From positions 1 through 26,225 of the forward strand of contig JAQTVP010000002.1 of NCBI GenBank assembly GCA_028707015.1: a stretch of DNA of 26,225 nucleotides, in the 5' to 3' direction. Numbering within the stretch: the stretch's first letter is position 1; the number at the start of each line of letters is the position of its first letter. A program made the translations under genes and the position numbers. The DNA comes from Dehalococcoidales bacterium (GTDB lineage Bacteria; Chloroflexota; Dehalococcoidia; Dehalococcoidales; JAQTVP01). A model generated the notes under the pieces. That model worked only from the letters and a program-made list of their open reading frames with translations. It had not been told where the DNA came from and made no database searches. Positions 14,716 to 23,327 of the stretch are shown one piece after another.

Positions 14716-17700
14716 TCAGTTAACTACCTTTACTCCCAGTAATATATCATATCCACTTAATTTAAATTCCTGGGTGAAGATATCCTCTCCCGATATTCCT
14801 TCTACCAATTGCTGAGATAAAGTTTCCTGCATAATATAGCCCGCTAACTTCTCGTCTTCCATTATTCCCTTCAGATCGGCATCTAATTGAAAATAGGTAA
14901 TAATACGGTCAGAAATATCAAACCCGGCCGAACGGCGCATCATCTGTAGTCTATGCACTATCTCACGCGCCAATCCTTCTTTAACAAGGTCTTCCGTCAG
15001 TTCAGTATTAATAGCCGTATTGATAGTCGTCTCAGTAACTATTGTAAATTTAGAATCATCAAGAACCGCCACTTTGTCAAAAGAATCAGCTTTTATTTCC
15101 TTAACATTCAGCTCTTCTATCAGCTGAGGTTTAATTCTTTCCAAAGCCTCTTTTTCAAAAATTGAGTTGAGACCAACATAGTTGATTGCCAGAGGTTGCC
15201 GTACTTTAATACCCGCTTTACTCCGTGCTGCTCGACCAAGTTTCGATAATTTCATCGCTAAACTTGTATCAGTAGATAATTGCTCATCAATTTTATGCTT
15301 ATCCGATACTGGAAAATCAGCCAGATGCACACTATCCGGAGCTGCAGGAAATACGGAGCAAACTAGGTTTTGATATAGTTCTTCAGCCACAAACGGAATA
15401 AACGGAGCCAAAAGCTTAGACAAAGTAACCAAACACTGATAGAGAGCAGCATACGCCGACTGTTTATCAGCATCATTTTCACTCTTCCAGAAACGGCGAC
15501 GGCTGCGGCGAACATACCAGTTTGACAAGCCGTCAACAAAGCTTTCTATTTTTCTCCCGGCATCTGTGGGATTATAATTATCCAATGCAGTATCAACATC
15601 AAGTATCAATTGATTAAGCTCAGAGATAATCCACTTATCCAGATCAGATTGTTCTGACAGAGAGCTTTCAGGTTCAGGAATAAAATTATCTATATTTGCA
15701 TAAGTAATAAAGAAGGAATATACATTCCATAATGTGAGCAAAAAACGGCGTGTTATCTCCGATACCATCTTTTCATCAAAACGATATACATTACCTGCCG
15801 GCGCCGTAGTAATAAAATACCAGCGCAAAGCATCAGCCCCATATTTATCAATTACCGCCGCAGGTTCAACCACATTACCCCTGGTTTTACTCATCTTCTC
15901 CCCTTTAGCATCGAGGACATGACCCAGACAAATAACATTATTGAAGCAAGGACGACCAAAAAGCAAAGTAGAAATGGCATGTAAACTGTAAAACCAGCCC
16001 CGGGTCTGGTCCACCGCTTCAGAAATATAATCAGCAGGGAACCTCCCGTCAGCAAGCAGAGTATCATTCTGAAACGGGTAGTGCCACTGGGCTATTGGCA
16101 TTGCTCCGGAATCAAACCAGCAGTCAATCACCTCAGGTACACGCCTCATTTTGGCACCGCATTTGGTGCAGGTAAAAGTCAGTTCATCCACAAAGGGGCG
16201 GTGCAAATCTAATGGTTCTTTTAGTCCGGCAAATTCAGCTTTACCTTTCAGGTCTTCCACCCCACCGATACATTCAGCGTGGTCACAAGATTCACAGCGC
16301 CATACCGGTAGCGGTGTTCCCCAATAACGCTCACGGGAAAAAGCCCAGTCCACGTTATTTTCCAGCCAGTCACCAAAACGACCGTTCTTAATGTATTCCG
16401 GATACCAGTTTATTTCTTTATTCCCGCTAATAAGCTTTTCTTTAACCGCAGTAGTCCTGATATACCAGCTTTGCTTTGCATAATAAATGAGAGGTGAATC
16501 ACAACGCCAGCAGAAAGGATAAGTATGACGTATTTTTTCGCTACGAAAAAGAAGATTTCTTGATTCAAGATCAGCTAAAACAAGTGGATCGGCATCTTTA
16601 ATAAATTTACCGGCGAATGCATAGCTGCCGGTCATTTTCCCTTGTAGATCTACTGGCTGAACAAAATTCAGCTTACTTTGCATCCCAGCTTCAAAGTCTA
16701 CTTCACCAAAGGCAGGTGCTACATGAACTATACCAGTACCTTCTTCCATAGAGACAAAATCAGTAGCAATAACATGATAAGTCAAATTTTCATCAGATGG
16801 CTGTGGTTCAAATATATTAGCTACCGGCTGTAATCTCTCCACTCCATACTGATGCGGATTAAACAATGGTTCATATTTGGCTTTTACCAGATCTTTTCCC
16901 TTGAATCTGGCCACTTCACCTAAATTATCTAAACCTATCTTTTCCAGTAAGGCTGAAGCCATTATTAAATAGCTATCTTTATCTTCCACTACTACGTATT
17001 CATCATCAGGAGCCACCGCCAGGGCAGTATTACCCGGTAATGTCCAGGGAGTAGTGGTCCATGCTAAAAAGTAAGCAGGTTTATGCGAAAAAAGACCTTC
17101 AAGGCGTTTTATTTCTCTACTACTAACACCAGAGTCTACTAACCCACCGAAAACTAATTTAAACTTTATGTAAATTGAAGGGTCTTCAGTATCATCTTTA
17201 TAGCCTTGGGCAACTTCATGAGAACTAAGGGAAGTACCACAACGCGGGCAATGCGGGGTCACCCGATAACCCTGATAAACCAACCCCTTATCCCACATTT
17301 GCTTTATTGCCCACCAGACAGTTTCAATATATTCGTTTTTCATGGTAATATAGGCATTTTCCAGATCTACCCAATAGCCAATACGCTCGGTCATTGTATT
17401 CCATTCTCTTAAGTAACCAAATACACTTTCCCGACAGCGTGCATTAAAATGATCAACCCCGTAATTTTCTATTTCTACTTTATTGGAAATACCTAGTTTT
17501 TTTTCCACTTCCAGCTCTACCGGTAAACCATGCGTATCCCAGCCCGCAATACGTGGCACATAATAACCTTTCATTGCTTTATAACGGGGAATAACATCCT
17601 TATAAACGCGAGACAAAACATGGTGTATTCCAGGTCTGCCATTGGCAGTCGGCGGACCTTCATAGAATACAAATTGCGGACCATCAGAACGAGACTCTAC

Positions 17701-17793
17701 GCTCCGTTTAAATACATCTTTATTCTTCCACAAACTTAGAACATTTTCTTCCAATTGCGGAAAATTCACTTTACTGGTTACCGAATGAAACAT
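14716..17793 (-). CDS. ileS: isoleucyl-tRNA synthetase
   Basis: Class I aminoacyl-tRNA synthetase that charges tRNA-Ile, with editing of mis-activated Val. The 1025-residue length and sequence fit the long, eukaryote-like IleS2 form, which is known to be less sensitive to mupirocin; this type assignment is an inference. The HIGH-type motif is in PPTANGRPGIHHVLSR (about 48-62) and the KMSKS-type motif is KMSKTRG at about 633. The editing CP1 domain lies between them (TTPWTLPGN region and DFVSMEEGTGIVHVAPAFG), followed by the anticodon-binding domain. Zinc-type Cys pairs occur at CPRCGTS, CWRCDS, CESCDH and CTKCGAK. The ATG at 17793 follows GGAAGG. An Ile T-box lies directly upstream. Confidence 0.97.
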   Translation of the reverse strand: MFHSVTSKVNFPQLEENVLSLWKNKDVFKRSVESRSDGPQFVFYEGPPTANGRPGIHHVLSRVYKDVIPRYKAMKGYYVPRIAGWDTHGLPVELEVEKKLGISNKVEIENYGVDHFNARCRESVFGYLREWNTMTERIGYWVDLENAYITMKNEYIETVWWAIKQMWDKGLVYQGYRVTPHCPRCGTSLSSHEVAQGYKDDTEDPSIYIKFKLVFGGLVDSGVSSREIKRLEGLFSHKPAYFLAWTTTPWTLPGNTALAVAPDDEYVVVEDKDSYLIMASALLEKIGLDNLGEVARFKGKDLVKAKYEPLFNPHQYGVERLQPVANIFEPQPSDENLTYHVIATDFVSMEEGTGIVHVAPAFGEVDFEAGMQSKLNFVQPVDLQGKMTGSYAFAGKFIKDADPLVLADLESRNLLFRSEKIRHTYPFCWRCDSPLIYYAKQSWYIRTTAVKEKLISGNKEINWYPEYIKNGRFGDWLENNVDWAFSRERYWGTPLPVWRCESCDHAECIGGVEDLKGKAEFAGLKEPLDLHRPFVDELTFTCTKCGAKMRRVPEVIDCWFDSGAMPIAQWHYPFQNDTLLADGRFPADYISEAVDQTRGWFYSLHAISTLLFGRPCFNNVICLGHVLDAKGEKMSKTRGNVVEPAAVIDKYGADALRWYFITTAPAGNVYRFDEKMVSEITRRFLLTLWNVYSFFITYANIDNFIPEPESSLSEQSDLDKWIISELNQLILDVDTALDNYNPTDAGRKIESFVDGLSNWYVRRSRRRFWKSENDADKQSAYAALYQCLVTLSKLLAPFIPFVAEELYQNLVCSVFPAAPDSVHLADFPVSDKHKIDEQLSTDTSLAMKLSKLGRAARSKAGIKVRQPLAINYVGLNSIFEKEALERIKPQLIEELNVKEIKADSFDKVAVLDDSKFTIVTETTINTAINTELTEDLVKEGLAREIVHRLQMMRRSAGFDISDRIITYFQLDADLKGIMEDEKLAGYIMQETLSQQLVEGISGEDIFTQEFKLSGYDILLGVKVVN

Positions 17794-17811
17794 AATAAAC
17801 CTTCCCTATAT

Positions 17812-18096
17812 AATATAAAAATCCCGCCCTCTAGGGGCGGGATTTTATTTACCCGCGGTACCACCCTATTTCCCCTACCCGCAGACAGGAGCACTCTTCT
17901 AAGGCACAAATTTATGCCCTCACCTCAGATAACGGCTGGTGTGACCGACCAAGTCTACTAAGCAAATTACTTATTATCTACCGTTTGGTTGGTAACTCGG
18001 GAGAGATTTTCAAAGGAGCAAATACATCTGCTCACACCATACCAGACTCGCTTAGTATTAGTTATCCCTCTACTCTTCTCCGTCACTGTCTTTGTT
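17812..18096 (-). promoter_or_regulatory. T-box leader, isoleucine-specific, with intrinsic terminator
   Basis: Reads uncharged tRNA-Ile and controls ileS transcription. On the minus strand the antiterminator motif GGGTGGTACCGCGG lies at 17866-17853 and is followed by the terminator: stem ATCCCGCCC/GGGCGGGAT (17821-17829 with 17835-17843) extended by A-T pairs and a T-run ending near 17815. The specifier is ATC (plus 18007-18005) in a TTTGAAAATCTCTC context, with the AGAGGG/AGTA stem I elements upstream. The stem I fold was judged by eye. Confidence 0.92.
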
Positions 18097-18102
18097 AAAT
18101 AA

Positions 18103-18131
18103 AGTTTAACATAATCTAAAGAGGCAATCAA
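18103..18131 (-). promoter_or_regulatory. promoter of the ileS T-box transcript
   Basis: On the minus strand TTGATT (18131-18126) and TAAACT (18108-18103) are separated by 17 bases. The -35 lies just after the jag stop codon, so the promoter occupies the whole short jag-T-box gap. Confidence 0.5.
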
Positions 18132-18136
18132 ACAAA

Positions 18137-18799
18137 TCACTCTTTAGGTAAAATAACTACTTTACGAGCTTCACCCTCACCAATACTCTGCGTAATAACA
18201 TCAGGATGTTCCATCAGTGCCAGGTGAATGATACGTCTTTCATAAGCCGGCATAGGTTCCAGCATAAATAGTTTTTCCTCCACCTTAACCTGTTCTGCAA
18301 TGTTTTCAGCCAATACCCGCAAAGATTCATAACGGCGTTTTTTATATCCCTCTATATCAATAATTATTGGCACCCAGGCACTGAGCTGATGACCTAAAAT
18401 CAATCTAACGATATATTGTAAACAAGATAGAGTCTGTCCGCGACGACCAATCAAAATACCCAAGTCATCACCTTCTATATTGAATACAATCGGAGCAGCT
18501 TCTTCATCATCTTCATTAAAAGTATCATTTTCAACAAAAACAGAAGCAACCACTCCCATTTTCGCAAGTAATTCCTCTAAGATATTTTTAGCAACCTTAA
18601 CTATATTATTCTTTTCTTCAAATGTAGGTGTTAATTCTTCCACTTTGATCATAGCCTCCTCAGCCCCCAGTCCAAAGACACCTTGCTTACCTTCTTTTAG
18701 GACGGATATTTTTAATTCTTCCCGACTGACGCCCAATTTCTTTAAGGCGTGCTGAATAGCCTTCTCCACGGTCTTGCCTTTTATCTCCAGATTTTTCAT
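18137..18799 (-). CDS. jag: Jag/SpoIIIJ-associated RNA-binding protein (KH and R3H domains)
   Basis: A 220-residue cytoplasmic RNA-binding protein. The Jag-N domain is residues 1-55 (KGKTVEKAIQHALKKLGV), then a KH domain with the loop GRRGQTLSCLQYIV (about 118-131), then an R3H domain with ERRIIHLALMEHPDV (about 187-201). Jag usually lies beside yidC, as here, and is thought to link RNA handling to cell-wall growth or division; its exact role is unsettled. The start at 18799 has GGGAGAAGG upstream and matches the family N-terminus, so it overlaps the yidC C-terminal codons by 113 bases in another frame. The ileS promoter begins just past its stop. Confidence 0.93.
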   Translation of the reverse strand: MKNLEIKGKTVEKAIQHALKKLGVSREELKISVLKEGKQGVFGLGAEEAMIKVEELTPTFEEKNNIVKVAKNILEELLAKMGVVASVFVENDTFNEDDEEAAPIVFNIEGDDLGILIGRRGQTLSCLQYIVRLILGHQLSAWVPIIIDIEGYKKRRYESLRVLAENIAEQVKVEEKLFMLEPMPAYERRIIHLALMEHPDVITQSIGEGEARKVVILPKE

Positions 18800-19646
18800 T
18801 GTTTAAGCCTTCTCCCGTAGAACCCTGTTCAATAATATCAGCACCAACATCAGCATAGTCTGAAGAGCTCTTTTCTATTTGGATAATACGCTTCTTAAAT
18901 CGCCTGTCTCTTGGTGACCCTTCAGTCGTAGTTTTTACCAAGCCCCCCCATCCGCTAACAAAATACTGTATAACAACACTAATAACATTAGAAGTTACCC
19001 AGTAGAGCGCTAATCCACTAGGGAATTGCAGGGAAAGAAAAGTGAACATCATTGGCATAAGCCACAACATCATAGTACTCGTTGACTGTTGTTTAGGATC
19101 AGTTGAAGGCGATGTTACCATCTTCTGTTGAACCCACATTGAGGCTCCAACTAAGATTGGCAGGATAAGAAAACGGTCAGGTAAAGCCAGATTTAACCAC
19201 AGGAAATCACTGCCCAACGGAACCATAGAATATACTACCGGCCATGAGTAAAGATACCCGGATAAATTCAGTAAACCTTCAGGAGTTACTGCCAGAACCA
19301 GCATAATTGATTGGTAGAGAGCTATCCAAATAGGCAATTGGATCAGCATAGGGAAGACACAACCCGCCGGACTTATCCCTAATTCTTTATACAACTTCAT
19401 CTGTTCCTGGGCTAACCTTTGCTTATCTTTAGCAAACTTCTTTCGGAGCTCAACAAGCTTGGGTTGAATTGACTGCATTGCTTTAGTAGAACGAAGCTGT
19501 CTGATAGTCAATGGGTACATACAACCGCGAATAATAATAGTCAACACAATAATAGTCAGTCCAAAGTTATTGAATAGAACACTAGACAACACTACCAGAC
19601 TGTTTAGCACCGGCTTAAAAATAATTAAATCCCAGATTTCTCCCAT
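18687..19646 (-). CDS. yidC: YidC/Oxa1 membrane protein insertase (short, monoderm type)
   Basis: Inserts membrane proteins, alone or with Sec. The 319-residue length and absence of a large periplasmic P1 domain mark the short form. The conserved core includes the positively charged groove residue in LTIIIRGCMYPLTIRQ, the hydrophilic loop (PKLVELRKKFAKDKQRLAQEQMKLYKELGISPAGC), and the TM segments LIQLPIWIALYQSIM, LPMMFTFLSLQFPSGLALYWVTSN. The charged tail (about 60 residues, ending RIKNIRPKRR) resembles the basic C-terminal tails that bind ribosomes. Its last 113 bases overlap jag. It lies 16 bases after the propeller lipoprotein. The ATG at 19646 has AAGGTAGG upstream. Confidence 0.95.
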   Translation of the reverse strand: MGEIWDLIIFKPVLNSLVVLSSVLFNNFGLTIIVLTIIIRGCMYPLTIRQLRSTKAMQSIQPKLVELRKKFAKDKQRLAQEQMKLYKELGISPAGCVFPMLIQLPIWIALYQSIMLVLAVTPEGLLNLSGYLYSWPVVYSMVPLGSDFLWLNLALPDRFLILPILVGASMWVQQKMVTSPSTDPKQQSTSTMMLWLMPMMFTFLSLQFPSGLALYWVTSNVISVVIQYFVSGWGGLVKTTTEGSPRDRRFKKRIIQIEKSSSDYADVGADIIEQGSTGEGLNNEKSGDKRQDRGEGYSARLKEIGRQSGRIKNIRPKRR

Positions 19647-19662
19647 ACCCGCTAAACCTACC

Positions 19663-20805
19663 TTATTCGCTAATTAATGAAAGGTTCCACAACACAACCC
19701 CTGTTCTCGCATCCAAGGCATAAAGTATTTCATTTTCTTGAGCATGTATATAAATAACACCATCACTCGCGTACAAAGGAGAATTTATTTCTTCCTCCAG
19801 ATCAGTTAATAACTTTGCCTGATTAATATCTGTATCCAAAGAGTATATCAGCCCATCTTCTGTAGCAATAATCACTGTATCATCGATCAACACTGGTGAT
19901 GAACTGACTGGACTGCCCAAATCAACTGCATCTACAATTTCATGGCCGTCCGTTACATTCAAAATATAGACTTTCCCATCAAGACAGGGGGCATATACAG
20001 TATTATTATGTGCCGTTGGTTTTGCCCAAAACCACTTTTCCGCCATGAATTCCCATTTCAGACTGCCATTATTAGCATCCAAAGCATAGATATGCCTGTC
20101 AAATGACGCATTAAAAGCTATACCTTCATGTATAACCGGGCTAGAAGCCAAAGCTCCGTCGGTTTCAAATTCCCATTTTTTGCCACCGGTATCAGCATCC
20201 AACGCATAAAGTTTCTGGTCAAAGGAACTAATGTACAGAATATCTCCATTAATCTCCGGAGTTGCCCAAATCTTATCTTCTGTCTCAAAGTCCCATTGCT
20301 TATCACCGGTAATAAGATCTAAGGCATAAACCTTTCCATCTGAACAACCAAAATACACTTTATCTTCAGAGACCACTGGACCACTAACAATAGGAGAGAG
20401 ATTACCTCCGCGAGGATATACCCACCTTAATGCACTGGTACTGGTATTGAAGGCATAAATTTTACCATTATAGCCTCCAATAAAAACCAGCTCACCGCTT
20501 ACTACCGGGGAACCATAGACAGCTACCACTGTTGATGCTGCTCCGCAACCACCTGATGATTCGGCTGAAGTTTCCAGAGGGACATCTTCAAACACACGAA
20601 TATGAGTTGATGCATCTATGGCTACCAGTTTTCCTTCTGTAGATCCTAAAAATATAGTATCATCACTAACCGTTACTCCCGACCAACCTCTCGGCACAGA
20701 AGCAGTTCCAACACATCCGGAAAAAACCAATACTCCCATAATTAAAAGGAATGATACTATAATCAACATTTTTCTATTTTTTGATGCTTTATGCTTAAAC
20801 CACAC
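19663..20805 (-). CDS. eight-bladed PQQ-like beta-propeller lipoprotein (BamB-like)
   Basis: A 380-residue lipoprotein. The signal peptide ends in a lipobox VFSGC with the lipidated Cys at 31. Eight PQQ-type blade repeats can be counted, each with a pattern like D-x-V-Y-F-G-x-x-x-G-K-V-Y-A-L-D: VSDDTIFLGSTEGKLVAID, VSGELVFIGGYNGKIYAFN, VSEDKVYFGCSDGKVYALD, INGDILYISSFDQKLYALD, IHEGIAFNASFDRHIYALD, AHNNTVYAPCLDGKVYILN, IDDTVIIATEDGLIYSLD and ASDGVIYIHAQENEILYALD. BamB of Gram-negatives also has eight blades and a lipid anchor, but works in outer-membrane protein assembly, which a monoderm lacks. Here it lies between yidD and yidC (gaps of 26 and 16 bases), so a link to membrane-protein insertion is plausible. 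No PQQ-dependent enzyme residues are evident. Confidence 0.85.
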   Translation of the reverse strand: MWFKHKASKNRKMLIIVSFLLIMGVLVFSGCVGTASVPRGWSGVTVSDDTIFLGSTEGKLVAIDASTHIRVFEDVPLETSAESSGGCGAASTVVAVYGSPVVSGELVFIGGYNGKIYAFNTSTSALRWVYPRGGNLSPIVSGPVVSEDKVYFGCSDGKVYALDLITGDKQWDFETEDKIWATPEINGDILYISSFDQKLYALDADTGGKKWEFETDGALASSPVIHEGIAFNASFDRHIYALDANNGSLKWEFMAEKWFWAKPTAHNNTVYAPCLDGKVYILNVTDGHEIVDAVDLGSPVSSSPVLIDDTVIIATEDGLIYSLDTDINQAKLLTDLEEEINSPLYASDGVIYIHAQENEILYALDARTGVVLWNLSLISE

Positions 20806-20831
20806 TTAACTACTCCAAGGAATCAAAGGTA

Positions 20832-21041
20832 TCAAGGCACAGGATCATAACCGCACTCATGGAAAGGATGACATCGTGCCAAACGCCTTACTCCTAACCA
20901 TACCCCTTTAAAAAAACCAAATTTTGCAATAGCTTCATATGTATATTGAGAACAAGTCGGGCTAAATCGACAGTAAGACGGCATAACCCGAGACCAACTG
21001 GCCTGGTAAATCTTAATTAGTTTCAAGGCTACTTTTTTCAT
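20832..21041 (-). CDS. yidD: YidD membrane protein insertion efficiency factor
   Basis: A 69-residue protein with the family core PSYCRFSPTCSQYTYEAIAKFGFFKG and RLARCHPFHECGYDPVP. YidD is a small, probably membrane-attached protein that aids YidC-dependent insertion. It overlaps the rnpA 3' end by 29 bases (21013-21041), has no Shine-Dalgarno of its own, and so is probably translated by coupling to rnpA. Confidence 0.95.
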   Translation of the reverse strand: MKKVALKLIKIYQASWSRVMPSYCRFSPTCSQYTYEAIAKFGFFKGVWLGVRRLARCHPFHECGYDPVP

Positions 21042-21375
21042 AATTTTTCACTAACAGTTGGGCTTTAGACAACAAATTCTCAATTACTTCTTTGAGTTCT
21101 GCATATCTAACAAGAGCCACACTAGGGCGAGCAATAAAAACAACATCCCATCCCACATTTAGTGGCAAGTTCCGTAAAATTTCACGAAGCGAGCGCTTTA
21201 CCTTGTTTCTTATCACCGCATTGCCTACTCGTTTACTAACAGAAAAACCATACCTAGATAAATCCAACCCATTAGGTAAGATTTTAATCACTATAATATT
21301 ACTTACCCAGGAACTTCCCTCATTATATACTAACGCATACTGCTTTGATTTAGTAAGGTATTTCTCTCCCTTCAT
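21013..21375 (-). CDS. rnpA: ribonuclease P protein component
   Basis: The protein subunit that helps the RNase P RNA trim tRNA 5' ends. The 120-residue length is normal. The N-terminus (YLTKSKQYALVYNEG) and the RNR signature in RNKVKRSLREILR with FSVSKRVGNAV are clear. The ATG at 21375 fits the family start, though the upstream sequence has only a weak purine stretch. It follows rpmH by 91 bases and overlaps yidD, the usual order. Confidence 0.95.
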   Translation of the reverse strand: MKGEKYLTKSKQYALVYNEGSSWVSNIIVIKILPNGLDLSRYGFSVSKRVGNAVIRNKVKRSLREILRNLPLNVGWDVVFIARPSVALVRYAELKEVIENLLSKAQLLVKNYEKSSLETN

Positions 21376-21466
21376 CTCTTAACCAGTTTAATAGCAAAAA
21401 TACTATTTATCAAAAATAAAGGTTAGGTATAAACTAAACAAGCACGCAAAAACAATATTAATTAAA

Positions 21467-21607
21467 TCATACCACGGTTAATTTTTTACGACCCTTAAGT
21501 CGTCTCGCTTTTAATACAGCTCGTCCCCCGCGAGTACTCATTCGCTTCAAAAAGCCATGCTCACGCTTCCGTGGTATACTTTTTGGTTGATAAGTCCTTT
21601 TTGGCAC
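21467..21607 (-). CDS. rpmH: ribosomal protein L34
   Basis: A 46-residue, very basic protein of the large ribosomal subunit, missed by length-filtered gene calling. The translation begins MPKRTYQPKSIPRKREHGFL, continues with KRMSTRGGRAVLKARRLKGR and ends KKLTVV, the standard L34 sequence. The start is GTG at 21607, with AAGGAG seven bases upstream, and the stop is TGA at 21469-21467. It heads rnpA-yidD-propeller-yidC-jag; dnaA, a common neighbour of rpmH in other bacteria, is not here. Confidence 0.95.
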   Translation of the reverse strand: MPKRTYQPKSIPRKREHGFLKRMSTRGGRAVLKARRLKGRKKLTVV

Positions 21608-21809
21608 TTTAACTCCTTATATTTTTCAAGTTACTATACTTAACTTACATCACTTCTCATTAGCCAATCTAATAAGATTAATCAGAAACAGTATATATAA
21701 TGGAAAGACAAATTCTCCCTACGCATAATTCCCCCTTTAAGAGAAAACTTGCTTATTCAAATTAGAAAGGAAATTAGAGATAAATAGATAGGAAACCCAA
21801 TCCACCAAA

Positions 21810-22112
21810 CTAATTACCGATATTCAAGTCTCCCATCTCACGAACATGGGCTGATACATATGGCAACAAAGCCAAGTGACGCGCCCTCTTTATTGCCACG
21901 GCTAAGGCACGCTGATGCTTGGCACAAGTACCTGCCCTGCGGCGTGGCACAATTTTCCCTCTACCTGATATATAACGGCGCAATTTAGAAGGATCTTTAT
22001 AGTCTATCTCTTCAACCTTATCAACACAGAAGGCACATACTTTACGCCTAGGTACATACCTTGATTTCTGCCATTTCCCAGTCTTTACTCTAGTTGTTCT
22101 TTGTCCAATCAC
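21810..22112 (-). CDS. rpsR: ribosomal protein S18, zinc-binding (C+) form
   Basis: A small-subunit ribosomal protein that pairs with S6. The 100-residue protein carries KVCAFCVDK and AGTCAKHQR, so it has the Cys residues of the zinc-ribbon C+ form. The core DYKDPSKLRRYISGRGKIVPRRRAG is typical. The start is GTG at 22112; an in-frame stop precedes it, and the best Shine-Dalgarno AGGAGG is about 15 bases away, longer than ideal. It is last in rpsF-ssb-rpsR. Confidence 0.94.
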   Translation of the reverse strand: MIGQRTTRVKTGKWQKSRYVPRRKVCAFCVDKVEEIDYKDPSKLRRYISGRGKIVPRRRAGTCAKHQRALAVAIKRARHLALLPYVSAHVREMGDLNIGN

Positions 22113-22166
22113 TCCGGTAAATCCCTACCTCCTATCAATTATTAAGTATTAAGCTCTAATTTACAC

Positions 22167-22574
22167 CTAAAATGGAATGTCTTCTGGCTCCAGTTCGCCA
22201 ATTCCAACTTCTTCAATTTTATCACCGCCAAGAGAAGTTGCCCCCTGTCTATCAAGAAAAGTTACCCGGCTGGCTATTATTTCAGTTCGATAATGCTTTT
22301 GACCATCTTGGCCATCCCAGCTACGGGTACGCAGTCTGCCTTCAGCATAGATCAAACGGCCCTTGGTCAAAAACTGATTACACTGCTCTGCCAGCTTATT
22401 CCAGCTAACTACAGTAAACCATTCAGTTTCCTGCTTACGCTCACCTTCAGAAGTAGTATATACCCGATTAGTCGCAACACGAAACGAAACTACTGGATTA
22501 CCATTTGGAGTAAAACGCATTTCGGGTTCGCTTCCAAGATTACCGATAATCATCACTTTATTCAAACTGGCCAT
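22167..22574 (-). CDS. ssb: single-stranded DNA-binding protein
   Basis: A 135-residue OB-fold protein that coats single-stranded DNA in replication and repair. The start MASLNKVMIIGNLGSEPEMR, the WFTVVSWNKLAEQCNQFLTKG and the acidic C-terminal tip EPEDIPF (partner-binding tail) are all present; the linker is short. GAGGAGG lies nine bases before the ATG at 22574. It sits between rpsF and rpsR, the conserved order. Confidence 0.96.
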   Translation of the reverse strand: MASLNKVMIIGNLGSEPEMRFTPNGNPVVSFRVATNRVYTTSEGERKQETEWFTVVSWNKLAEQCNQFLTKGRLIYAEGRLRTRSWDGQDGQKHYRTEIIASRVTFLDRQGATSLGGDKIEEVGIGELEPEDIPF

Positions 22575-22623
22575 TATCTTGAGCCTCCTCTTGCCTTACC
22601 CATTTCTCTCCAACTTCCGCAAA

Positions 22624-22950
22624 TTAACTGTTTACTCTTATCAAAAGATACCGCAAAACTTCCTCAGAAATCTGCAGATTTGTTTCTAGCTCATTGCCAA
22701 ATTCAGGCCCTAACTTAAAACGCGCCAACACATAACTACCCTCTGCAAAATGCTCAATAGGATAAGCTAGTTTTCTTTTACCCCAGCGCTCTATATCAGA
22801 AACAGTACCACCTTTTTCAGTAATAAACTGGATTATACTATCTACCGTGGCATCAAATTTCTCTTCTGTAACCTCCGGGCTAATAATCAGCGTTAGCTCA
22901 TAGTCGCGAAACCGCACATCTTCTATTTTTAATGTTTCTTTAGATACCAA
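22624..22950 (-). CDS. rpsF: ribosomal protein S6
   Basis: The 108-residue small-subunit protein with RDYELTLIISPEVTEEKFDATV and the WGKRKLAYPIEHFAEGSYVLARF core. The start is a rare TTG at 22950, chosen because AGGAGG lies directly before it and no ATG is near; it gives a roughly 13-residue N-terminal extension over the usual start at RDYE. It is the first gene of rpsF-ssb-rpsR. Confidence 0.94.
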   Translation of the reverse strand: MVSKETLKIEDVRFRDYELTLIISPEVTEEKFDATVDSIIQFITEKGGTVSDIERWGKRKLAYPIEHFAEGSYVLARFKLGPEFGNELETNLQISEEVLRYLLIRVNS

Positions 22951-23250
22951 TTTTCCTCCTCAAGAATTACTGCACATTATGGTACATAATAGCACATAAC
23001 AGTGGAAGCAAACAATATATATTCTATAAACTCTGTTAGTATATGTTAATATAAATAAGCATTTATCACAACTATTCAATATAATAATGTCTATTTTAAA
23101 GAATGATAGTAAGAAAATAAGTTCACCGAAAATAAAAAGCAGCTGGACACAGAATAATATAATGACAACTTGCTTGACATGATTTAATACCCCTGATAGA
23201 CTTTATCTAATATTTAATAGGCTATTTTGTGATAACCTGTTTAAATAAAA
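22951..23250. other. divergent non-coding gap between rpsF and tRNA-Asp
   Basis: About 300 AT-rich bases with no ORF. It must carry the rpsF operon promoter (minus; a candidate TTGTTT-18-TATTAT lies at about 22980-23020) and the tRNA promoter (plus, listed). A partial repeat, GCACATTAT and GCACATAAC, lies at about 22970-23000. Confidence 0.5.
23174..23202 (+). promoter_or_regulatory. promoter of tRNA-Asp
   Basis: A perfect TTGACA (23174-23179), 17-base spacer and TAGACT (23197-23202). Transcription would start near 23209, 42 bases before the mature tRNA. Confidence 0.65.
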
Positions 23251-23327
23251 GGCCCCGTGGTGTAGCGGCCTAACATGCCACCCTGTCACGGTGGAGATCG
23301 GGGGTTCGAATCCCCCCGGGGTCGCCA
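23251..23327 (+). tRNA. tRNA-Asp (anticodon GTC)
   Basis: Seven-base acceptor stem GGCCCCG with CGGGGTC (one G-T pair), discriminator G, and an encoded CCA at 23325-23327. The anticodon stem CCACC/GGTGG (23278-23282 with 23290-23294) encloses a seven-base loop with GTC at 23285-23287. The T arm is GGGGG-TTCGAAT-CCCCC. The structure is complete. An inverted repeat follows directly. Confidence 0.97.

Noticed and set aside
21721..21765. Short minus-strand ORF after GGGGG (MRRENLSF...)
   Set aside because: Only 14 codons, no family, and in a gap where a chance SD-like match is likely.
21400..21810. Possible chromosomal origin near rpmH
   Set aside because: rpmH is often beside dnaA and oriC, but dnaA is absent and no TTATCCACA-type DnaA boxes were seen near rpmH.
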